This document shows, piece after piece, positions 18,431 to 25,972 of a DNA stretch of 64,000 bases (positions within the stretch are counted from its first letter, which is position 1; every line of letters begins with the position of its first letter). Source of the stretch: Terasakiella sp. SH-1 (GTDB lineage: Bacteria; Pseudomonadota; Alphaproteobacteria; Rhodospirillales; Terasakiellaceae); the NCBI RefSeq assembly GCF_004564135.1, contig NZ_CP038255.1, positions 2,591,501-2,655,500 of the forward strand, read 5' to 3'. Made by a program: the position numbers and the translations under genes. The notes beneath the pieces are model-generated. The model searched no databases. It worked only from the letters and a program-made list of their open reading frames with translations, and was not told where the DNA came from.

Positions 18431-19309
18431 TCAACAAATTTTTGCCACATCTCCAGAAACATCCAGACCTCCTTGATCTAAAAGCATTTTTAGATTTTGA
18501 GGTCTCGCCTCAATGGGCAAAGACCTGTGAAGTGCCGATAAAACACCCCATGCGATTCCTCTGGGGCGTTCAGCCAACCCTTCAAAATGGGCCAAGTCTT
18601 CACGCGGATCAATTTCAGCCAGTTTTTCACCGTTAATGACCTTAAGCCCCGGTGTTAACAAGCCGCGCAAATATCCGGTAATGGAGGCCAGAACAGGCTT
18701 GCCCCCCAACTGGCCCAACAAGTCGCCCTTTTCAACATATTGTCCAATATCCAGAGCGGTTTCAAAAACGCCTGTGCCCTCTGCCCGCACAAAACGTTCC
18801 CAGCCAATACCATTTAACTTGGGTGGTAGTGGTACCGGAGCCGAGGCACAGCCTTGGGAAATCACCTTGCCCAGGTCATCCCCCCAACAACTTTCAACCA
18901 CCAGATCGACATGTTTACCAGCTTCAAAGCTCGGGCCAACGCCAATCGTCAAAGGCGCCAAACCTTTCAGTGCTTCAACCTTGGTGAATTTCTGAATACG
19001 GCCATCAATGATAAGAGAAGGCTTGGTCGCCTTGAGGGCTGCCTCAAACGGCCCGCTATATACAGCGACCTGCTTGCGCTCCTGTGCAACAGGCAACAGC
19101 TGTTCAACCCGGTCAACCTTTTGGGCACACACCCCTTGCAAAACAGCCTCCCCTTTCCATAGCGCATCACAAAAGGCCATGCGGCGGCGAATGGTTCTGG
19201 GTTGTCTGTTTTCATGGCAAATAACAACAAAGCCTGCCTGAAAAAGCTTCCAGGCAATGGCAGAGCCCACATCCCCCACACCGCGTACAATCGCGATGGG
19301 AGCATCCAT
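18431..19309 (-). CDS. yqeB: YqeB-type molybdenum hydroxylase maturation protein
   Basis: From the ATG at 19309 (AGGGGACC upstream) the product has 292 residues and begins close to the family's Rossmann-like motif IVRGVGDVGSAIAWKLFQAG; in-frame starts at 19330 and 19354 are possible. The following PRTIRRRMAFCDALWKGEAVLQGV and the later IGVGPSFEAGKHVDLVVES match the EF2563/YqeB family, named for selenium-dependent molybdenum hydroxylase systems. No such hydroxylase is in the window. Here the gene sits between a multihaem cytochrome gene and soxX, all on one strand, so a role in maturing SoxC or another periplasmic molybdoenzyme is an inference. It follows the cytochrome gene with a short gap or overlap. 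Confidence 0.78.
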   Translation of the reverse strand: MDAPIAIVRGVGDVGSAIAWKLFQAGFVVICHENRQPRTIRRRMAFCDALWKGEAVLQGVCAQKVDRVEQLLPVAQERKQVAVYSGPFEAALKATKPSLIIDGRIQKFTKVEALKGLAPLTIGVGPSFEAGKHVDLVVESCWGDDLGKVISQGCASAPVPLPPKLNGIGWERFVRAEGTGVFETALDIGQYVEKGDLLGQLGGKPVLASITGYLRGLLTPGLKVINGEKLAEIDPREDLAHFEGLAERPRGIAWGVLSALHRSLPIEARPQNLKMLLDQGGLDVSGDVAKIC

Positions 19310-19360
19310 GGTCCCCTGCCCTGTTGTCATTGAATATGTGCCCGTTTTGATCATGCCCAA

Positions 19361-20695
19361 TTAAGATCTTTTGTTAATAGGTAAGGTTTGGATATAGCCC
19401 ATCAAGTCCTTAATCACTTCGCTATTCAAAGAACGCCACGCAGGCATCTCTTCGGCCGGATGACCGTTGAGAATTTTATGGAGTGATTTCCAAGGGTCTT
19501 CATTTGCCACACGGCCCAACGCCTTCATTGTACGAATGGCACGGCCCTTTTCACCATGACAGTTGCCACATAGCGTTGGATAGAACTTGGTATGGTCTTT
19601 AAAGTCACTTTTGACTTTGCGTGTTTTGTCATCAATCACAGTCCCCATGTCCATTTGCCCCTCACTGACAAAGTTTGCCAGATCCAGCAGGTCTTGGTTG
19701 GACAGGATCGCCCCATATTCATGGTTATCATCCTTCAGGGTTTTAATGATTTCTTTAACAGCAGCGCCTTTTTTACCATCAATCCCCTTGATGCCTGTAA
19801 AATGCTTGCCGCTTTTATACTGACCGTCTTTCCCCCGATAATCCCAACCATGACATTCTTTACAAAGCCAGGTCTGTTTCGGTTTGACTTCCAGTTTCAA
19901 GTTGCGTGGATAGGCCGGATGAACCCCCATCGGGACTTCACGCCCGGTTTCCATGAACCAGTTGTCATAAAGGCGACCGCCACGAACAATGGAAACCAAA
20001 GACGCTGTTTCCGGCAGGCTTTGCATATAAGCCAGCAATTCCACCAGCTTTTTATCATCAAAAGCCCGCAGGGACGGCATGACGGCACCGGGATGGCCGT
20101 TAAAGATGGAATGAAGTGTCAAATAAGGTTTCTGATTGGCAAACTGTCCCAGCGAAACACCAGGCAAACTTTGACCTTCGGCCCCATGACACATGGCGCA
20201 GACCGTTTCAAAAAACGGACGCTGCGCATTGCCATCAGCCTTGGCCTTGCCGGTTTTGCGATCAATCATGGCGTCCACATCCGTCAGGCCAACAGAAATA
20301 AAACGCGCCATATCCAGAAGCTCACCCTTCTGCATATAATATTGATAATTATGATTCGCGTCATTCAAGACACTGAGGATTGTCGCCGGGTTTTCCCCGG
20401 CCATCCCCATAATGCCCTTGGTCGCACCAATCCCTTTATAATCCCAACCGTGACAGGTGACACAACGCCAGCTGGCTGCAATTTCTTCAGGGCTTTGTTT
20501 CGCCCCCCTATATTTGGGGTTCGCCTTTTTGGGTGCGCTCTCATCCAGTTCGACCATCCAGTCGTTGTAAAGGCGCCCACCACTTGAAACAGACGCATCC
20601 AAATCCGTACTGTTTGCATGTACCTGCCCGTTTTCTCCGGTTGAGTATAAAGCAGCCAGTACAGTAAAAATCGTACCCAGGCGTTTCATCATCAT
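19361..20695 (-). CDS. Tetrahaem cytochrome c built from two diheme repeats
   Basis: About 444 residues with a signal peptide (GTIFTVLAALYSTGENGQVHA). Start placed at the second ATG (20695), which has better spacing from AGGA than the first (20701). The mature protein is a tandem duplication. Each half begins GGRLYNDW or GGRLYDNW and carries a haem in CHGWDYxG (CVTCH, CKECH) and a second in CHGxxG (CAMCH, CGNCH), four haems in all. The halves also repeat LxxILNGHPAxxMPxxR-like segments. It lies directly after a NapC-type gene, suggesting electron exchange with that membrane cytochrome. No closer function is recognised. Confidence 0.85.
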   Translation of the reverse strand: MMMKRLGTIFTVLAALYSTGENGQVHANSTDLDASVSSGGRLYNDWMVELDESAPKKANPKYRGAKQSPEEIAASWRCVTCHGWDYKGIGATKGIMGMAGENPATILSVLNDANHNYQYYMQKGELLDMARFISVGLTDVDAMIDRKTGKAKADGNAQRPFFETVCAMCHGAEGQSLPGVSLGQFANQKPYLTLHSIFNGHPGAVMPSLRAFDDKKLVELLAYMQSLPETASLVSIVRGGRLYDNWFMETGREVPMGVHPAYPRNLKLEVKPKQTWLCKECHGWDYRGKDGQYKSGKHFTGIKGIDGKKGAAVKEIIKTLKDDNHEYGAILSNQDLLDLANFVSEGQMDMGTVIDDKTRKVKSDFKDHTKFYPTLCGNCHGEKGRAIRTMKALGRVANEDPWKSLHKILNGHPAEEMPAWRSLNSEVIKDLMGYIQTLPINKRS

Positions 20696-20717
20696 CTTCA
20701 TTCCTACCTAGCCCTGC

Positions 20718-21260
20718 TTAACCTTCGTAGTCATGCGGCAGTTCGTGAACCACCCCTTTGTGACACTGGATACAGTGCTTGCCTTCTTTCATCGCCGTTG
20801 GGTGCTTGCGACGTGCACGGCGTCCCATATCTTCCAGCGACATGGCATCGAAAGAGTGACAGTTGCGGCATTCTTTTGACTGTGTGGATTCCATACGTTC
20901 CCACACCCGTTCCGCCATCTGCAAACGATGCTTTTCAAATTTCTCTTTGGTGTCAATCGTGCCAAGGATTTCATGTAAAACATCTTTGGCGGCAACCACC
21001 TTGGCAATCAATTTATCCGGATAATCTCTTGGTACGTGACAATCCGGACAGCCAACACGAACACCATATTCGTTTTTGTAGTGCAGGCTCTTTTTATATT
21101 CCTGATAAACGGTCTGTTCCATGGAATGGCAGGACACACAAAATTCCATAGAATTTGTTTTCTCAATGGCCACGCCAGCAACGATCACGACACCTAATGT
21201 CCCAAACACACCAATAGCCAAAGCCAGCTTTACGCCGCTTTTTTTCAACCAACTGAGCAC
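20718..21260 (-). CDS. NapC/NirT-type membrane tetrahaem cytochrome c
   Basis: 180 residues. One N-terminal membrane anchor (VKLALAIGVFGTLGVVIVAGVA) is followed by four haem sites: CVSCH, CPDCH, CRNCH and CIQCH. The spacing, and MEFCVSCHSM straight after the helix, match the NapC/NrfH/NirT family, which moves electrons between membrane quinol and periplasmic redox proteins. No nitrate or nitrite reductase gene is nearby. Here it lies between the sulfide dehydrogenase flavoprotein gene and the four-haem cytochrome gene, so it may connect periplasmic sulfur oxidation to the quinone pool. Confidence 0.88.
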   Translation of the reverse strand: MLSWLKKSGVKLALAIGVFGTLGVVIVAGVAIEKTNSMEFCVSCHSMEQTVYQEYKKSLHYKNEYGVRVGCPDCHVPRDYPDKLIAKVVAAKDVLHEILGTIDTKEKFEKHRLQMAERVWERMESTQSKECRNCHSFDAMSLEDMGRRARRKHPTAMKEGKHCIQCHKGVVHELPHDYEG

Positions 21261-21385
21261 AGTCGTTTTTCTCCCAAATCTGCGCTAGCCCCTCAGATTT
21301 GCGCTTTTCCCAATCTATTTCATTGAAAAGAGAGCAGTTTCCCTTCCCCCCAGAAGGGAAACCGCCTTCTTTTGCAATATCTGGA

Positions 21386-22690
21386 TTAACCCCAGATATC
21401 GTGGCAGATGTTATCGTACCAGCCGTGTGCGTAAGCAACTTCACGCTTACGGTCTTCGGCAGACGCATCCATCGGTGACAGACCGCCAGCGCCTTTAACG
21501 CCTGCGATAATGTCTTTTTCCTTGTCGTACTTGTAAACAGCTGCAACTGAGAATGCCCAGTCATCAGCAGCGATAGAATAACAAGTGTTGACATAAGACG
21601 GTACACCAACCGGCTTGCCATTAAGCGAAGCTGCAATTGCAGCGGCTGTCACTTTACCTTGAGAGTTGGCTGCATAACCGGATTTCGGCATCTTGGTTGC
21701 GATTGCCGCATCACCGATCACGTGGACACCCGGTACTTTCTTGGATTCAAAAGTCACCTTATCCACCGGACACCAACCGGAGTCATCTGTCAGGCCAGCT
21801 GCAAATGCGATCGGCCCCGCTTTTTGCGCCGGAATGAAGTTGATCACGTCTGCACTATACTCTTCAAAGTCAGTCATGACTTTCATGTTGTCCGCATCAA
21901 CACCTGTGATGTTGCCAACATCTGAGCCCTTCATCCATGTGATCATGGACTTGTCAGTGCCATAGCCATAGAATTTCTTCCAGGCTTGCTCAAACAGCCC
22001 CTTCTTGGAGAATTTATCCTTCGTATCGAGAATCACGATCTTACAGTTCGGCTTCTCTTTCTTGAAGTAGTTGGCGATCAGGCTGACACGCTCATACGGG
22101 CCAGGAGGGCAACGGAACGGGTTCGGCGGTGCCACCAGCATAAAGGTATCACCGTCTTTCATAGCTTCCAGTTGCTTGCGCAGCAGGGCCGTTTGCGGAC
22201 CAGCTTTCCATGCGTGAGGCATTTTAGTCTCAGCAACCTGTGCATCCAGACCTTCATATTTTTCAAATTTGAAGTCAACGCCTGGCGCCACAACACAACG
22301 GTCATAATCGAACGTCTGACCGCCTTTGGTCATGACTTTTTTCTTTGCACCGTCAATGCCTGTTACCATGTCATGGACAACTTTCACACCAGCTTTCGCC
22401 AATGCGTCATAGCCTTGCTTGATGCCGTCCATGGAACGTTTGCCGCCCAGAACTTCGTTGCTCATAAAGCAAGTGAAGTAATTTTTGTCAGCTTCAATCA
22501 ATGTCACGTCAATGGAACCATCCATCATACGCAGATAGTTGGCAACTGTTGCACCAGCAGGACCACCGCCCACGATGACAACTTTCTTGCCAGCCGCACG
22601 TGCGATGCTTGGTGCACCCATAACAGCAGCACCTGTTACAGCAGCTGCACCTGTTAATTGGAGGAAACTCCGGCGATTAAATTTCGTCAT
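21386..22690 (-). CDS. fccB: Flavocytochrome c sulfide dehydrogenase, flavoprotein subunit
   Basis: 434 residues with a twin-arginine signal (RRSFLQLTGAAAVTGAAV). The FAD-binding motif VVIVGGGPAGATVANYL is followed by the family's redox cysteines in FRCPPGPYERVSL and SGWCPVD, and GVHVIGDAA near the C-terminal FAD site. FccB (SoxF) oxidises sulfide to sulfane sulfur and passes electrons to the haem subunit. It follows the diheme cytochrome gene by 20 bases, giving the usual fccA-fccB pair. Confidence 0.95.
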   Translation of the reverse strand: MTKFNRRSFLQLTGAAAVTGAAVMGAPSIARAAGKKVVIVGGGPAGATVANYLRMMDGSIDVTLIEADKNYFTCFMSNEVLGGKRSMDGIKQGYDALAKAGVKVVHDMVTGIDGAKKKVMTKGGQTFDYDRCVVAPGVDFKFEKYEGLDAQVAETKMPHAWKAGPQTALLRKQLEAMKDGDTFMLVAPPNPFRCPPGPYERVSLIANYFKKEKPNCKIVILDTKDKFSKKGLFEQAWKKFYGYGTDKSMITWMKGSDVGNITGVDADNMKVMTDFEEYSADVINFIPAQKAGPIAFAAGLTDDSGWCPVDKVTFESKKVPGVHVIGDAAIATKMPKSGYAANSQGKVTAAAIAASLNGKPVGVPSYVNTCYSIAADDWAFSVAAVYKYDKEKDIIAGVKGAGGLSPMDASAEDRKREVAYAHGWYDNICHDIWG

Positions 22691-22710
22691 ATTATTAAGT
22701 CTCCCTTACC

Positions 22711-23310
22711 TTACATCTTTGAGCCCATGTAATGGATAACCGCTTCATAGCCTTCCTGGCCGTGGTCTTCCATCATGGCTTTCATTTTCTTCTTCTGCTT
22801 TTTGCTCCACTCGCGATCGCCAGAGAAGAAATCAGCAACCATGAAACGCAGGTAATCTGTTGTTTGACCGGCCATTACACCGATACCATCGGCAAGATAG
22901 CCATCGTCTTCATGACATTTTTCGCAGTAATTCTGGAAAAGCTTGGCACCTTTTTTGACCAACGCAGGATCAACGTCCTGTTTGTAACGCGTAATTTTCT
23001 GATTCGCGAAATAGTCCGCCATGACTTTGATTTCCTCAGCACTATAGCCCTTAGCGATTCGGCCCATGACAGTCGATTTACGTTCACCGCTGATATAGGA
23101 TTCCATAGAAGAAATGAAATAATCCTGTGTAATACCCGCGATTGTCGGTGTTGCCGGACCATGACTGGATCCTTTTGTCCCATGACAGCCAGCGCAAGGC
23201 GCAGCAAGGGTTTCAACGCTTGCCATTTCGGCAGACGCATCGTTTGAATAAGACGCCATCGCCAGCAGCCCAGCTGCCACCAATGTCGGCTTCAAAAAAG
23301 TGCGGCTCAT
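22711..23310 (-). CDS. fccA: Diheme cytochrome c subunit of sulfide dehydrogenase
   Basis: 199 residues with a signal peptide (LKPTLVAAGLLAMASYSNDASA) and two haem sites, PCAGCHGTKG at ~38 and YCEKCHEDDG at ~135, in a cytochrome c4-like two-domain layout. Next to the flavoprotein it should be the electron-accepting FccA/SoxE subunit. A G-rich Shine-Dalgarno lies before 23310. It is the first gene of the long minus-strand sulfur run. Confidence 0.9.
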   Translation of the reverse strand: MSRTFLKPTLVAAGLLAMASYSNDASAEMASVETLAAPCAGCHGTKGSSHGPATPTIAGITQDYFISSMESYISGERKSTVMGRIAKGYSAEEIKVMADYFANQKITRYKQDVDPALVKKGAKLFQNYCEKCHEDDGYLADGIGVMAGQTTDYLRFMVADFFSGDREWSKKQKKKMKAMMEDHGQEGYEAVIHYMGSKM

Positions 23311-23617
23311 ACATGCCCCCCTTCTTATTGGTTTATGTTTTACTCCTAAGCCATAACACAGTTTTTTCGTAATTAAGTATACTTTTTTATGATGTTTTTA
23401 TAATATAAATACCACACTATTTATGCAGTAGAATATCATATCTACATTTTTCTACTGTTGTTGCGCCGCGCAAAAAGTCTTTTATTTTCCGAAAGAAACC
23501 TCTTTCCTTAGATTTTTTTTAACTCCCACATCAAAAATCAAGTTGTGATTTTAGGGAAAGCACTTAAACTAAAAATAAATCAATCTGTTATCAGGCGAAC
23601 AGGCGGGGAAGATGTAA
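23311..23617. promoter_or_regulatory. Divergent promoter region between fccA and a hybrid kinase
   Basis: 307 bases, strongly AT-rich from 23340 to 23450, with no coding signal. An inverted repeat, CAGTAGAA at 23426-23433 and TTCTACTG at 23450-23457, is the best operator candidate. It should carry the promoter of the fcc operon (leftward) and of the kinase gene (rightward; GGGGAAG precedes 23618). Confidence 0.45.
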
Positions 23618-25927
23618 ATGCCCGAAACGAAAAGAACTTGGACATTACGCACCAAGCTGCTGGCGACCTACCTCTTGATCGTAGGCGTGAGTATGGTTGT
23701 TCTTTTCACCGCGTTTGAATATCGCAACTATCACAACGCCAATAAGCGCCTGCACGAACAAATCAAACAAATTGCCGAATTCCAAAGTTCCACCCTGTCT
23801 GTTCCTGTGTGGAATTTTGATGAACAATCCATTCGTCTGGCGATGAGCACACTGGCTAACAACCCCTATTTCGTCAGCGGCACATTACTGGATGACTACG
23901 GCCATGTGCTGGAACATGTGGGCGAAGAAGACATTGAACCCAACGTACCGGAATTAAAAGTCACCCGTGACATTATCTTCAGCGGCTCTGAACGCGACGA
24001 AGTGGTCGGTAAACTGATCCTTGTTTTTGATGATCAGCAAGTCCAGCAACAGGCACTGGAACGCCTTATTTTTGATAGCTTCATCCTTGTCCTTTTGGCG
24101 GCTTCCCTTGTTGGCGGAACTTTTGTCGCCTCCCAACGTCTGATCGGCAAACCCTTGGACTTGCTACTCAAGGGCATTCGTCATGCCAAGGTTTCTGATG
24201 ACTATGCCCCGGTCAAATGGGAATCTTCTGATGAAATCGGTCAGGTCATCACTGCCTTTAATGACATGATGTCCCATCAGATTGAAACCGATGCCGCCTT
24301 GCGGTCTGCACGCAATGCCGCCGTTGAAGCCGAAGCACGCCTGAAAGATGCAATTGAAAATATTTCCGAAGCCTTTGTGCTGTTTGACAGTCAACAAAAC
24401 CTCGTCTTGTGTAATACACGTTTCAAAGACTTCTATGAATATAGTGACGACGATATTCGCCAAGGCATTGATTATAATCGTCTGATCGAACTGGATATTG
24501 AACGCGGTGTCGTCCCCGCCGTCGATCATTTCGGCCGTTCCTACCACGATCTGCGCAGTGCCTATAACTGGGACACCAGCGGGTCCATCGAAGTCGCCCT
24601 GACCGATGGGCGCCACCTTTTGATCCGTGAACGTCCAACCCATGCCGGTGGCCGCGTAGGGATACAGACCGATATTACCGAGATCAAACGCGCAGAACGC
24701 GAACTGCGCCGCGCCCGTGACGAGCTGGAACACCGCGTAGAAGAGCGCACTCATGAATTACAGGCTGCGACAACCGATGCCAAAAAGGCCAACCGGGCCA
24801 AATCTGAATTCCTGTCACGTATGAGCCACGAGCTACGCACACCGCTAAACGGGATTTTAGGATTTGCCCAGCTCTTGCTCATGGATCAGCGCCACCCCCT
24901 GTCAGACAAACAATCTGAATATATTGAACATGTGCTTAAGGCCGGGAACCTGCTGCTGGAATTGATCAATGAAGTACTTGATCTGGCAAAAATCGAATCG
25001 GGCCGTATCAGTCTGTCCATTGAAAACATAGACCCATCTTCGGTTGTAAATGAATGTGTCGACATGATCGACGCCTATGCTGCAGAGCAAAATATCACCA
25101 TTACCAGAACGGGCACAGACCACCCGGACCAATATGTCACCAGGGACTTCACCCGTTTGAAACAAGTGGTCTCCAATCTGCTGTCTAATGCGATCAAATA
25201 TAATGTCGCCAATGGGCAGGTTACACTTGATAGTTCCCCAGGCCCTCATGGTTTCTGGCGCTTTACCGTAACTGATACGGGATACGGCATTGAAGAAGGC
25301 GATCAGGAAAAGCTGTTCCAGCCCTTTAACCGTCTCAATGCTGAAAATACCGATATCGAAGGCACAGGCATTGGCCTGACCATCACCAAGCACCTGATTG
25401 AAATCATGGGCGGCGACATCGGGGTAGACAGCAAACTGGGCGAAGGCTCCATTTTCTGGGTGGATATCCCGCTCTCAGACGAAGAAATTATCCGCGACCT
25501 GCCTGATATGGGAGAAGACCTTGATCATGCGCCCAAACGCCTTGATGGGCTGAGCACCATTCTGTATGTCGAAGATAATCCGGCCAATATGCGTTTGATG
25601 CGTGAACTCATCACCCAGTTGCCCCGCACTAATTTTGTTGAGGCTGGCACAGCCGAAGAAGGCTTGGAATTAATCAAGCAGGACAAACCTGACCTGGTCT
25701 TAATGGATATCAACTTACCCGGCATGGATGGCTTTGAAGCCTTTGAAGTCATGCGCGATGACCCAAAAATGTCTGATATTCCCGTCATTGCCCTGACCGC
25801 CAACGCCATGCCACGCGAAGTGGAAAAAGGCCGAGAACTGGGTTTCCGCTCCTATCTGACCAAACCAATTGATGTGGCCGCCACACTGGCAGAAATCACC
25901 CGCGTACTGGATGAAAACAGCAATTAG
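23618..25927 (+). CDS. Membrane hybrid sensor histidine kinase, divergent from fccA
   Basis: 769 residues. Two membrane helices (~14-36 and ~150-172) flank a periplasmic sensor of about 115 residues; HAMP (~175-225), a PAS domain (~240-360) and a short coiled coil follow. HisKA carries His404 in MSHELRTPLNG; the ATPase domain has NLLSNAIKYN, DTGYGIEEGDQ and GTGIGLT; the C-terminal receiver has Asp697 in LVLMDINLPG and Lys in LTKPID. No DNA-binding output is attached. Facing the sulfur operon across one intergenic region, it may sense reduced sulfur or redox state, but that rests on position only. Confidence 0.93.
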   Translation: MPETKRTWTLRTKLLATYLLIVGVSMVVLFTAFEYRNYHNANKRLHEQIKQIAEFQSSTLSVPVWNFDEQSIRLAMSTLANNPYFVSGTLLDDYGHVLEHVGEEDIEPNVPELKVTRDIIFSGSERDEVVGKLILVFDDQQVQQQALERLIFDSFILVLLAASLVGGTFVASQRLIGKPLDLLLKGIRHAKVSDDYAPVKWESSDEIGQVITAFNDMMSHQIETDAALRSARNAAVEAEARLKDAIENISEAFVLFDSQQNLVLCNTRFKDFYEYSDDDIRQGIDYNRLIELDIERGVVPAVDHFGRSYHDLRSAYNWDTSGSIEVALTDGRHLLIRERPTHAGGRVGIQTDITEIKRAERELRRARDELEHRVEERTHELQAATTDAKKANRAKSEFLSRMSHELRTPLNGILGFAQLLLMDQRHPLSDKQSEYIEHVLKAGNLLLELINEVLDLAKIESGRISLSIENIDPSSVVNECVDMIDAYAAEQNITITRTGTDHPDQYVTRDFTRLKQVVSNLLSNAIKYNVANGQVTLDSSPGPHGFWRFTVTDTGYGIEEGDQEKLFQPFNRLNAENTDIEGTGIGLTITKHLIEIMGGDIGVDSKLGEGSIFWVDIPLSDEEIIRDLPDMGEDLDHAPKRLDGLSTILYVEDNPANMRLMRELITQLPRTNFVEAGTAEEGLELIKQDKPDLVLMDINLPGMDGFEAFEVMRDDPKMSDIPVIALTANAMPREVEKGRELGFRSYLTKPIDVAATLAEITRVLDENSN

Positions 25928-25972
25928 AGCGCCTTCCACTTAGGGGCAGGACCTATTAATTGAGGGCGTTCT

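Noticed and set aside
20718-21260. NapC of a periplasmic nitrate reductase system
   Set aside because: No napA, napB or nitrite reductase gene lies nearby; only the family-level call is justified.
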